In this document: in pieces, positions 46,121 to 57,390 of the stretch
Layout of the letters: every line of letters begins with the position of its first letter
Position numbering within the stretch: position 1 is the stretch's first letter
Source of the DNA: Drosophila miranda
Lineage: Eukaryota > Arthropoda > Insecta > Diptera > Drosophilidae
DNA length: 64,000 bases
Reading direction: 5' to 3'
Assembly (NCBI RefSeq): GCF_003369915.1
Contig: NW_022881614.1
Coordinates: forward strand, 28,217,326 to 28,281,325
Made by a program: the position numbers and the translations under genes
The notes under the pieces: model-generated
Database searches by the model: none
What the model was told of the DNA's origin: nothing
The model's input: only the letters and a program-made list of their open reading frames with translations

Positions 46121-47250
46121 CGAGGGGGAACGTTGTGAGTTGCTGCGGAGACCGCAACTCTACAGTTATACCCGATACTAAGTCAGTATGGCCCTCCCCC
46201 TAATATTAAACGACACGACAAGGAGTGCGTGCGAGAGAGACAGAAAATCAGTCTGAGCGTGACGTCGGGGGCTGCGTAGCCAGTGCAAATTGATTTGTTC
46301 CTTTTGGCTATAAAAATGATCTGATCTGATCCAGATTCAGCAATCTGATAGATATGGTCATTATCTATGATTCTGCGTTTTTAGTTTTCTCGAATGTGCA
46401 ATATTGTGGATGCAACAGATTTTCGTCCTTTGTGGGGGCGGAAAAGGGTGGGGCGAAATTCTGAGATATACGTTTTATAGTGAGATCTAACAGAAGTGCG
46501 GATACCAAATTTGGTTACTCTAGCCTTAATAGTCTCTGAGATTTGTAGATGCCCCAGATTTTCGTCCTTTGCGGGGGCGGAAGGGGGTGTGGCGAAATTT
46601 GGACACGAAACGGTCAAGGCCCGATATCACAGGAGTGTGGATACCAAATTTGGTTGCTCTGGCTCTTATAGGTTCTGAGATCCTTGAACTCATATTTTTC
46701 AATTGGCAAAGCCGTCCATGAAACCTGTGTGTTAGATAGAGACAGAGCGAGAAAGAATGAAATTGTTTTCTTGATTCTGGCTATAATAATCATACGATCT
46801 GGTTGAGATTTTACCCTCTAGAACATATAGTCATCCTCTACGATTCTGCGTTTTTGGTTTTATCGTATCTTTAAAAATGTGGATGCCACAGATTTTCGTC
46901 CTTTGTGGGGGCGGAAGTGGGCGGGGCGAAGTTTTGAAATATTTTTGTAGCAGTGACATATCACAGAAGTCTGGATCCAAAACATCGTTGCTCTAGATCT
47001 TATAGTCTTTGAGCACTAGGCGCTGAAGGGACGACGGACGGACGGACGGACGGACGGACGGACGGACGGACGACGGACGGACGACGGACAGACGGACAGA
47101 CAGACAGGGCTCAATCGACTCGGCTATTGATGCTGATCAAGAATATATATACTTTATGGGGTCGGAAACGATTCCTTCTGGACGTTACACACATCCACTT
47201 TTACCACAAATCTAATATACCCCAATACTCATTTTGAGTATCGGGTATAA
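46121..47250 (-). mobile_element. ISY/DINE-1 array copy d
   Basis: Shares with copy c the GTTAGATAG variant and the CTCC deletion. Its microsatellite is interrupted by GACGACGG words. Confidence 0.85.
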
Positions 47251-47460
47251 AAACTATATTTTATGAGATTCTGAACAAGTACAGAAAGGACGACTGGAAC
47301 ATTCTATCAACAGATGCCTCAGTTACAGAAAGTACATGTGGCATAGGAATAGTAGTGGAAATATCCACAAGTACAAAATAGAAAACAGATTATCCTCAGT
47401 AGGTGCCGAACTCGTAGGCCTTAAAAAGGCCTGCGAACTATGTCTTAAATATAATTACAA

Positions 47461-48567
47461 CGAGGGGGAACGTTGTGAGTTGCTGCGGAGACCGCAACTC
47501 TACAGTTATACCCGATACTAAGTCAGTATGGCCTCCTCCGCGCGCTAATATTAAACGACACGACAAGGAGTGCGTGCGAGAGAGACAGAAAATCAGTCTG
47601 AGCGTGACGTCGGGGGCTGCGTAGCCAGTGCAAATTGATTTGGTCCGTTTGGCTATAAAAATTATCTGATCTGATCTATATTCAGCAATCTGATAGATAT
47701 GGTCATTATCTATGATTCTGCGTTTTTAGTTTTCTCGAATGTGCAATATTGTGGATGCAACAGATTTTCGTCCTTTGTGGGGGCGGAAAAGGGTGGGGCG
47801 AAATTCTGAGATATACGTTTTATAGTGAGATCTAACAGAAGTGCGGATACCAAATTTGGTTACTCTAGCCTTAATAGTCTCTGAGATTTGTGGATGCCCC
47901 AGATTTTCGTCCTTTGCGGGGGCGGAAGGGGGTGTGGCGAAATTTGGACACGAAACGGTCAAGGTCCGATATCACAGGAGTGTGGATACCAAATTTGGTT
48001 GCTCTGGCTCTTATAGGTTCTGAGATCCTTGAACTCATATTTTGCAATTGGCAAAGCCGACCATGAAACCTGTGTGTTAGAGAGAGACAGAGCGAGAAAG
48101 AATGAAATTGTTTTCTTGATTCTGGCTATAATAATTATACGATCTGGTTGAGATTTTACACTCTAGAACATATAGTCATCCTCTACGATTCTGCGTTTTT
48201 GGTTTTATCGTATCTTTAAAAATGTGGATGCCACAGATTTTCGTCCTTTGTGGGGGCGGAAGTGGGCGGGGCGAAGTTTTGAAATATTTTTGTAGCCGTG
48301 ACATATCACAGAAGTCTGGATCCAAAACATCGTTGCTCTAGATCTTATAGTCTTTGAGCACTAGGCGCTGAAGAAACGGACGGACGGACGGACGACGGAC
48401 GGACAGACGACGACAGACAGACAGGGCTCAATCGACTCGGCTATTGATGCTGATCAAGAATATATATACTTTATGGGGTCGGAAACGATTCCTTCTGGAC
48501 GTTACACACATCCACTTTTACCACAAATCTAATATACCCCAATACTCATTTTGAGTATCGGGTATAA
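47461..48567 (-). mobile_element. ISY/DINE-1 array copy e
   Basis: Returns to the subtype of copies a and b; short, imperfect microsatellite (GAAGAAACGG, then GACGACAGAC). Confidence 0.85.
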
Positions 48568-48777
48568 AAACTATATTTTATGAGATTCTGAACAAGTACA
48601 GAAAGGACGACTGGAACATTCTATCAACAGATGCCTCAGTTACAGAAAGTACATGTGGCATAGGAATAGTAGTGGAAATATCCACAAGTACAAAATAGAA
48701 AACAGATTATCCTCAGTAGGTGCCGAACTCGTAGGCCTTAAAAAGGCCTGCGAACTATGTCTTAAATATAATTACAA

Positions 48778-49869
48778 CGAGGGGGAACGTTGTGAGTTGC
48801 TGCGGAGACCGCAACTCTACAGTTATACCCGATACTAAGTCAGTATGGCCCTCCTCCTAATATTAAACGACACGACAAGGAGTGCGTGCGAGAGAGACAG
48901 AAAATCAGTCTGAGCGTGACGTCGGGGGCTGCGTAGCCAGTGCAAATTGATTTGTTCCTTTTGGCTACAAAAATTATCTGATCTGATCCATATTCAGCAA
49001 TCTGATAGATATGGTCATTATCTATGATTCTGCGTTTTTAGTTTTCTCGAATGTGCAATATTGTGGATGCAACAGATTTTCGTCCTTTGTGGGGGCGGAA
49101 AAGGGTGGGGCGAAATTCTGAGATATACGTTTTATAGTGAGATCTAACAGAAGTGCGGATACCAAATTTGGTTACTCTAGCCTTTATAGTCTCTGAGATT
49201 TGTAGATGCCCCAGATTTTCGTCCTTTGCGGGGGCGGAGAGGGTGTGGCGAAATTTGGACACGAAACGGTCAAGGCCCGATATCAGAGGAGTGTAGATAC
49301 CAAATTTGGTTGCTCTGGCTCTTATAGGTTCTGAGATCCTTGAACTCATATTTTTCAATTGGCAAAGCCGTCCATGAAACCTGTGTGTTAGAGAGAGACA
49401 GAGCGAGAAAGAATGAAATTGTTTTCTTGATTCTGGCTATAATAATTATACGATCTGGTTGAGATTTTACACTCTAGAACATATAGTCATCCTCTACGAT
49501 TCTGCGTTTTTGGTTTTATCGTATCTTTAAAAATGTGGATGCCACAGATTTTCGTCCTTTGTGGGGCGGAAGTGGGCGGGGCGAAGTTTTGAAATATTTC
49601 TGTAGCAGTGACATATCACAGAAGTCTGGATCCAAAACATCGTTGCTCTAGCTCTTATAGTCTTGGAGCACTAGGCGCTGAAGGGGACGGACGGACGGAC
49701 GGACGGACAGACGGACAGACAGACAGGGCTCAATCGACTCGGCTATTGATGCTGATCAAGAATATATATACTTTATGGGGTCGGAAACGATTCCTTCTGG
49801 ACGTTACACACATCCACTTTTACCACAAATCTAATATACCCCAATACTCATTTTGAGTATCGGGTATAA
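48778..49869 (-). mobile_element. ISY/DINE-1 array copy f
   Basis: Has the CTCC deletion and CGGAGAGGG variant (near 49236), the latter shared with copy i; shortest microsatellite run. Confidence 0.85.
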
Positions 49870-50079
49870 AAACTATATTTTATGAGATTCTGAACAAGTA
49901 CAGAAAGGACGACTGGAACATTCTATCAACAGATGCCTCAGTTACAGAAAGTACATGTGGCATAGGAATAGTAGTGGAAATATCCACAAGTACAAAATAG
50001 AAAACAGATTATCCTCAGTAGGTGCCGAACTCGTAGGCCTTAAAAAGGCCTGCGAACTATGTCTTAAATATAATTACAA

Positions 50080-51208
50080 CGAGGGGGAACGTTGTGAGTT
50101 GCTGCGGAGACCGCAACTCTACAGTTATACCCGATACTAAGTCAGTATGGCTCTCCTCCGGCAGACGCCGCTAATATTAAACGACACGACAAGGAGTGCG
50201 TGCGAGAGAGACAGAAAATCAGTCTGAGCGTGACGTCGGGGGCTGCGTAGCCAGTGCAAATTGATTTGTTCCGTTTGGCTATAAAAATTATCTGATCTGA
50301 TCTATATTCAGCAATCTGATAGATATGGTCATTATCTATGATTCTGCGTTTTTAGTTTTCTCGAATGTGCAATATTGTGGATGCAACAGATTTTCGTCCT
50401 TTGTGGGGGCGGAAAAGGGTGGGGCGAAATTCTGAGATATACGTTTTATAGTGAGATCTAACAGAAGTGCGGATACCAAATTTGGTTACTCTAGCCTTAA
50501 TAGTCTCTGAGATTTGTGGATGCCCCAGATTTTCGTCCTTTGCGGGGGCGGAAGGGGTGTGGCGAAATTTGGACACGAAACGGTCAAGGGCCGATATCAC
50601 AGGAGTGTGGATACCAAATTTGGTTGCTCTGGCTCTTATAGGTTCTGAGATCCTTGAACTCATATTTTGCAATTGGCAAAGCCGTCCATGAAACCTGTGT
50701 GTTAGAGAGAGACAGAGCGAGAAAGAATGAAATTGTTTTCTTGATTCTGGCTATAATAATTATACGATCTGGTTGAGATTTTACACTCTAGAACATATAG
50801 TCATCCTCTACGATTCTGCGTTTTTGGTTTTATCGTATCTTTAAAAATGTGGATGCCACAGATTTTCGTCCTTTGTGGGGGCGGAAGTGGGCGGGGTGAA
50901 GTTTTGAAATATTTTTGTAGCAGTGACATATCACAGAAGTCTGGATCCAAAACATCGTTGCTCTAGATCTTATAGTCTTTGAGCACTAGGCGCTGAAGGG
51001 GACGGACGGACGGACGGACGGACGGACGGACGGACGGACGGACAGACAGACGGACAGACAGACAGGGCTCAATCGACTCGGCTATTGATGCTGATCAAGA
51101 ATATATATACTTTATGGGGTCGGAAACGATTCCTTCTGGACGTTACACACATCCACTTTTACCACAAATCTAATATACCCCAATACTCATTTTGAGTAAC
51201 GGGTATAA
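50080..51208 (-). mobile_element. ISY/DINE-1 array copy g
   Basis: Subtype of a/b/e with AGGGCCG in place of AGGTCCG; its last element reads GAGTAACGGG. Confidence 0.85.
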
Positions 51209-51418
51209 AAACTATATTTTATGAGATTCTGAACAAGTACAGAAAGGACGACTGGAACATTCTATCAACAGATGCCTCAGTTACAGAAAGTACATGTGGC
51301 ATAGGAATAGTAGTGGAAATATCCACAAGTACAAAATAGAAAACAGATTATCCTCAGTAGGTGCCGAACTCGTAGGCCTTAAAAAGGCCTGCGAACTATG
51401 TCTTAAATATAATTACAA

Positions 51419-52524
51419 CGAGGGGGAACGTTGTGAGTTGCTGCGGAGACCGCAACTCTACAGTTATACCCGATACTAAGTCAGTATGGCCCTCCTCCTA
51501 ATATTAAACGACACGACAAGGAGTGCGTGCGAGAGAGACAGAAAATCAGTCTGAGCGCGACGTCGGGGGCTGCGTAGCCAGTGCAAATTGATTTGTTCCT
51601 TTTGGCTATAAAAATGATCTGATCTGATCCAGATTCAGCAATCTGATAGATATGGTCATTATCTATGATTCTGCGTTTTTAGTTTTCTCGAATGTGCAAT
51701 ATTGTGGATGCAACAGATTTTCGTCCTTTGTGGGGGCGGAAAAGGGTGGGGCGAAATTCTGAGATAAACGTTTTTTAGTGAGATCTAACAGAAGTGCGGA
51801 TACCAAATTTGGTTACTCTAGCTTTAATAGTCTCTGAGATTTGTGGATGCCCCAGATTTTCGTCCTTTGCGGGGGCGGAAGGGGGTGTGGCGAAATTTGG
51901 ACACGAAACGGTCAAGGTCCGATATCACAGGAGTGTGGATACCAAATTTGGTTGCTCTGGCTCTTATAGGTTCTGAGATCCTTGAACTCATATTTTGCAA
52001 TTGGCAAAGCCGTCCATGAAACCTGTGTGTTAGAGAGAGACAGAGCGAGAAAGAATGAAATTGTTTTCTTGATTCTGGCTATAATAATTATACGATCTGG
52101 TTGAGATTTTACACTCTAGAACATATAGTCATCCTCTACGATTCTGCGTTTTTGGTTTTATCGTATCTTTAAAAATGTGGATGCGACAGATTTTCGTCCT
52201 TTGTGGGGGCGGAAGTGGGCGGGGTGAAGTTTTGAAATATTTTTGTAGCAGTGACATATCACAGAAGTCTGGATCCAAAACATCGTTGCTCTAGATCTTA
52301 TAGTCTTTGAGCACTAGGCGCTGAAGGGGACGGACGGACGGACGGACGGACGGACAGACGGACAGACGGACAGACAGACAGGGCTCAATCGACTCGGCTA
52401 TTGATGCTGATCAAGAATATATATACTTTATGGGGTCGGAAACGATTCCTTCTGGACGTTACACACATCCACTTTTACCACAAATCTAATATACCCCAAT
52501 ACTTATTTTGAGTATCGGGTATAA
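51419..52524 (-). mobile_element. ISY/DINE-1 array copy h
   Basis: CTCC deletion, and TTATTTTGAGT at its right end. Confidence 0.85.
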
Positions 52525-52734
52525 AAACTATATTTTATGAGATTCTGAACAAGTACAGAAAGGACGACTGGAACATTCTATCAACAGATGCCTCAGTTAC
52601 AGAAAGTACATGTGGCATAGGAATAGTAGTGGAAATATCCACAAGGACAAAATAGAAAACAGATTATCCTCAGTAGGTGCCGAACTCGTAGGCCTTAAAA
52701 AGGCCTGCGAACTATGTCTTAAATATAATTACAA

Positions 52735-53771
52735 CGAGGGGGAACGTTGTGAGTTGCTGCGGAGACCGCAACTCTACAGTTATACCCGATACTAAGTCAG
52801 TATGGCTCTCCTCCGGCAGACGCCGCTAATATTAAACGACACGACAAGGAGTGCGTGCGAGAGAGACAGAAAATCAGTCTGAGCGTGACGTCGGGGGCTG
52901 CGTAGCCAGTGCAAATTGATTTGTTCCTTTTGGCTATAAAAATGATCTTATCTGATCCAGATTCAGCAATCTGATAGATATGGTCATTATCTATGATTCT
53001 GCGTTTTTAGTTTTCTCGAATGTGCAATATTGTGGATGCAACAGATTTTCGTCCTTTGTGGGGGCGGAAGGGGGTGGGGCGAAATTCTGAGATATACGTT
53101 TTATAGTGAGATCTAACAGAAGTGCGGATACTAAATTTGGTTACTCTAGCCTTAATAGTCTCTGAGATTTGTAGATGCCCCAGATTTTCGTCCTTTGCGG
53201 GGGCGGAGAGGGTGTGGCGAATATTTTGCAATTGACAAAACCGACCATGAAACCTGTGTGTTAGAGAGAGACAGAGCGAGAAAGAATGAAATTAATTTCT
53301 TGATTCTGGCTATAATCATTATTCGATCTGGTTCAGATTTTGCACTGTAGAAGATATGGTCATCCTCCCCGATTCTGCGTTTTTTGTTTTATCGTATCTT
53401 TAAAAATGTGGATGCCACAGATTTTCGTCCTTTGTGGGGGCGGAAGTGGGCGGGGCGAAGTTTTGAAATATTTTTGTAGCAGTGACATATCACAGAAGTC
53501 TGGATCCAAAACATCGTTGCTCTAGCTCTTATAGTCTTTGAGCACTAGGCGCTGAAGGGGACGGACGGACGGACGGACGGACGGACGGACGGACGGACGG
53601 ACGGACGGACAGACGGACATACAGACAGGGCTCAATCGACTCGGCTATTGATGCTGATCAAGAATATATATACTTTATGGGGTCGGAAACGATTCCTTCT
53701 GGACGTTACACACATCCACTTTTACCACAAATCTAATATACCCCAATACTCATTTTGAGTATCGGGTATAA
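52735..53771 (-). mobile_element. ISY/DINE-1 array copy i, internally deleted
   Basis: Marks the right insertion point in the non-LTR element. About 110 bp are missing near 53222, where GTGTGGCGA runs straight into ATATTTTGC, removing most of one internal subrepeat. Confidence 0.85.
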
Positions 53772-54354
53772 AAAGGCTGTGATTTTAAGTGATGGATTAG
53801 GAGCTATTAATTTAATTAAAAATAAGAATACAGACTCGTACCTAGTGAATGATAACCAATCAGACATTCAGAAACTTGACATTCCATGGGTCCCTGGTCA
53901 CAAGGGTGTGGCCATCAACGAAAAGACTGACATAGCAGCAAAGGCTGCTACAAGTAAGGGGTTTACAATAAATATAAAATACAGCTACAAGGCGGCTCAA
54001 AGAGAAATTAGGAACTTTTTAGTATACAAATGGAATGAGGACTACAGGACGAAGTGTAGGACGAAGGGATCCAGCCTCATAGACATATTTCCAGACATAC
54101 CCAGTAAACCCTGGCATTTTTCTCTTAAATGGAATGCTAAAAGCATCAAGACCATTAACAGACTTATGACGGGACACACATACGACAAAGTCTTCCTACA
54201 CAGAATCAAAGCAATTGACTCAAATATCTGCGAAACGTGCAATGTAACTGAATATGCCGAACACCTGATCTTCGATTGCCAAAGATTTGCCGGGCTCAGT
54301 AGGAAATTCAAAATCTTTAAATATTATAACAATTTACATCAATTATTAATCAAA
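53772..54354 (+). mobile_element. non-LTR retrotransposon, left copy, 3' segment (RNase H end and C-terminus)
   Basis: Continues from AATTACAA across the array: AVILSDGLGAINLIKN (third catalytic Asp), WVPGHKGVAINEKTDIAAKA (His/Asp site), then a tail with CETCNVTEYAEHLIFDC, a Cys/His motif typical of I- and LOA-type ORF2 C-termini. The ORF is cut by ISY at ATTAATCAAA, the same base as in the right copy. Confidence 0.88.
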
Positions 54355-55467
54355 CGAGGGGGAACGTTGTGAGTTGCTGCGGACACCGCAACTCTACAGT
54401 TATACCCGATACTAAGTCAGTATGGCTCTCCTCCGGCAGACGCCGCTAATATTAAACGACACGACAAAGAGTGCGTGCGAGAGAGACAGAAAATCAGTCT
54501 GAGCGTGACGTCGGGCGCTGCGTAGCCACTGCAAATTGATTTGTTCCTATTGGCTATAAAAATGATCTGATCTGATCCAGATTCAGCAATCTGATAGATA
54601 TGGACATTATCTATTATTCTGCGTTTTTAGTTTTCTCGAATCTGCAATATTGTGGATGCAACAGATTTTCGTTCTTTGTGTCTGCGGAAGGAGGTGGGGC
54701 GAAATTTTGAGATATACGTTTTATAGTGAGATCTAACAGGAGTGCGGATACTAAATTTGGTTATTCTAGCGTTAATAGTCTCTGAGATTTATGGATGCCC
54801 CAGATTTTCGTCCTTTGCGGGGGCGGAAGGGGGTGTGGCGAAATTTTGACACAAAACGGTCAAGGTCCGATATCACAGGAGTGTGGATACCAAATTTGGT
54901 TGTTCTGGCTCTTATAGGTTCTGAGATCCTTGAACTCATATTTTGCAATTGGCAAAACCGACCATGAAACCTGTGTGTTAGAGAGAGACAGAGCGAGAAA
55001 GAATGAAATTGTTTTCTTGATTCTGGCTATAACAATTATACGATCTGGTTCAGATTTTGCACTCTAGAATATATAGTCATATATATATATATTCTGCGTT
55101 TTTGGTTTTCTCGTATCGTCGAAATTGTGGATGACACAGATTTTCGCCCTTTGTGGGGGCGGGGCAAAGTTTTGAAATTTTCTTGTAGCAGTGACATATC
55201 ATAGAATTCTGGATCCAAAACATCGTTGCTCTAGCTCTTATAGTCTTTGAGCACTAGGCGCTGAAGGGGACGGACAGACGGACAGACGGACGGACGGACA
55301 GACGGACGGACGGACAGACAGACATGGCTCAATCGACTCGGCTATTGATGCTGATCAAGAATATATATACTTCATGGGGTCGGAAACGATTCCTTCTGGA
55401 CGTTACACACATCCACTTTTACCACAAATCTAATATACCCCAATACTAATTTTGAGTATCCGGTATA
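54355..55467 (-). mobile_element. ISY/DINE-1 copy j, at the 3' end of the left non-LTR copy
   Basis: The CGAGG end matches the inverted copy at 56278-57390. The distal half differs and includes an ATATATATAT tract at 55080-55091. Ends GAGTATCCGGTATAA. Confidence 0.85.
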
Positions 55468-55720
55468 AAAAGAGCCGCTACATCTCAGAGAGCTGGCAAT
55501 CTTCATCAAAACTGCTGACTTAAACTTTTGACCCCTTTTTTGTTCATCATGTTATAAAGTAATTTCAGTTTATTTTCTAAAACAGTTAAGTCATTTTCCT
55601 CTTTTTCTTATATATCGACCTGTCAAACTCGCCAAACTACATTACCAGTATCTGATCAATGTGGCTACAGTGCTACGATCAAAATTCCGATCATCCTTGA
55701 GATGATTTAAAACCAAAAAA
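55468..55720. other. 3' flank of the zinc-finger fragment
   Basis: AT-rich unique sequence ending in a run of As at 55714-55729. No coding frame. In orientation it lies downstream of the minus-strand zinc-finger stop codon, so it is probably 3' UTR or intergenic DNA of that gene. Confidence 0.5.
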
Positions 55721-55774
55721 AAAAAAAAACTCTTTTTAGCTGATTCCAGTCTCCACGATGTCAGTTGCCTTTTG
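55721..55774. repeat. 54-bp perfect inverted repeat, left arm
   Basis: Reverse complement of 56226-56279 with no mismatch that I can see. Contains the zinc-finger stop codon and the start of its 3' flank. Confidence 0.85.
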
Positions 55775-56242
55775 TAAATTGTTTCGAACGATATTATGGG
55801 TGCGCTTCATGTGAGAATTCAGTCCCACAAACTGCGAAAAGCGTGCATCGCACAGTTTGCACACAAATTTCTTTACCTCGGAGTGTATTTGGCGGTGGCG
55901 GATTAGCGAGTGGCAGCTCGTAAATCCTTTGCCGCAAATTGTGCAAATTTTGTCGCGGATATTCAAATGGCTCTTGATATGATCCGACAAGTCGACTTTT
56001 TTCACGAAATCCTTGGGACACATCGTGCACTTGAAGGCTCTTACTTTCGTGTGAATTGCAGTGACATGGAGATTCATCTGCGACTTCAGTCGAAATGCCT
56101 TTCCACACAGCTCGCAGACGAAGGGCTTCTGGCCAGTATGCGTACGGATATGCAATTGCAAATCCGACTTGACGGAAAAACTCCTTTCGCAATAGCCGCA
56201 TTGGTGCGTCTTGCCAATGTGAACCCAAAAGGCAACTGACAT
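55736..56242 (-). pseudogene. C2H2 zinc-finger protein, 3' fragment in a snap-back
   Basis: Five tandem C2H2 fingers are readable: HQCGYCERSF...H.RTH, FVCELCGKAF...HVTAIH, FKCTMCPKDF...HIKSH, KICTICGKGF...HRQIH and FVCKLCDARF...HMKRTH, with the TGQKPF linker after the first. The C-terminus is DIVETGIS and a stop. These are DNA-binding fingers of the type common in fly nuclear regulators. Homology begins abruptly at 56225. The apparent start codon (MSVAFW) lies inside the inverted-repeat copy of the gene's own 3' end, so it is an artefact. N-terminal exons are absent. Confidence 0.8.
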
Positions 56243-56279
56243 CGTGGAGACTGGAATCAGCTAAAAAGAGTTTTTTTTT
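56226..56279. repeat. 54-bp perfect inverted repeat, right arm
   Basis: Inverted copy of 55721-55774; its T-run merges with the TATACCCG start of the next ISY. Confidence 0.85.
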
Positions 56280-57390
56280 ATACCCGATACTCAAAATGAG
56301 TATTGGGGTATATTAGATTTGTGGGAAAAGTGGATGTGTGTAACGTCCAGAAGGAATCGTTTCCGACCCCATAAAGTATATATATTATTGATCAGCATCA
56401 ATAGCCGAGTCGATTGAGCACTGTCTGTCTGTCCGTCTGTCCGTCCGTCCGTCCGTCCGTCCGTCCGTCCGTCCCTTCAGCGCCTAGTGCTCAAAGACTA
56501 TAAGAGCTAGAGCAACGATGTTTTGGATCCAGACTTCTGTGATATGTCACTGCTACAAAAATATTTCAAAACTTCGCCCCGCCCACTTCCGCCCCCACAA
56601 AGGACGAAAATCTGTGGCATCCACATTTTTAAAGATATGAGAAAACCAAAAACGTAGAATTGTAGAGAATGACCATATCTTTAAGACTGCGGAATCTGAA
56701 TTGGATCGTATTAGTATTATAGCCAGCATCAAGAAAACAATTTCATTTTTTCTCGCCCTCTCTCTAACACACACGTAGCATAGGCGGCTTTGCTTAGAGT
56801 AAAACATTGGCGCCTAGATCTCAGAGACTACAAAAGCTAGAGCAACCAAATTTGGTATGCACACTCCTAATATATCGGACCGAGACGAGTTTGTTTCAAA
56901 ATTTCGCCACACCCCCTTCCGCCCCCGCAAAGGACGAAAATCTGGGGCATCCACAAATCTCAGAGACTATTAACGCTAGAATAACCAAATTTAGTATCCG
57001 CACTCCTGTTAGATCTCACTATAAAACGTATATCTCAGAGTTTCGCCCCACCTCCTTCCGCCCACACAAAGGACGAAAATCTGTTGCATCCACAATATTG
57101 CAGATTCGAGAAAACTAAAAACGCAGAATAATAGATAATGACCATATCTATCAGATTGCTGAATCTGGATCAGATCAGATCATTTTTATAGCCAATAGGA
57201 ACAAATCAATTTGCAGTGGCTACGCAGCGCCCGACGTCACGCTCAGACTGATTTTCTGTCTCTCTCGCACGCACTCTTTGTCGTGCCGTTTAATATTAGC
57301 GGCGTCTGCCGGAGGAGAGCCATACTGACTTAGTATCGGGTATAACTGTAGAGTTGCGGTGTCCGCAGCAACTCACAACGTTCCCCCTCG
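56278..57390 (+). mobile_element. ISY/DINE-1 copy k, at the 3' end of the right non-LTR copy
   Basis: Starts TATACCCGATACTC; microsatellite CTGTCCGTC at 56425-56475. The left half is the AAAACATTGG subtype; the right half matches copy j, so it is a mosaic. Confidence 0.85.

Larger units (their letters stand above)
42134..53771. repeat. tandem array of ISY + RNase-H-segment units, about 1.30-1.34 kb period
   Basis: Nine ISY copies start at 42134, 43459, 44781, 46121, 47461, 48778, 50080, 51419 and 52735. They alternate with eight copies of the same 210-bp retrotransposon segment starting at 43249, 44571, 45911, 47251, 48568, 49870, 51209 and 52525. Each segment starts AAACTATATTTTATGAG and ends AATTACAA, which are the two points where ISY interrupts the element. 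Most length variation comes from the GGAC microsatellite and from a deletion near CTCCTCC. Confidence 0.93.

Noticed and set aside
43334-52795. A recurring 61-codon open frame (MWHRNSSGNI...) in eight copies
   Set aside because: It is an out-of-frame reading of the RNase-H segment running into the ISY end; the RNase H frame on the same strand explains the sequence.
42134-53771. Regular repeat-spacer pattern resembling a CRISPR or other defence array
   Set aside because: The period is 1.3 kb, the 'spacers' are identical copies of one retrotransposon segment, and the host is an insect. It is an unequal-exchange transposon array.
56231-56279. 54-bp inverted repeats as the ends of a DNA transposon carrying zinc fingers
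   Set aside because: The left arm is the natural 3' end of the zinc-finger gene, there is no visible target duplication, and no transposase; a snap-back duplication fits better, though a search for other copies would settle it.
55794-56294. Second minus-strand frame over the zinc-finger region (MSIGYKKKLF...)
   Set aside because: Shadow frame; Cys/His spacing is only coherent in the 55736-56242 frame.
34905-57118. Recurrent 60-110-codon frames inside ISY copies on both strands
   Set aside because: They read through the GC-rich subrepeats of a non-coding Helitron, shift between copies, and resemble no protein family.
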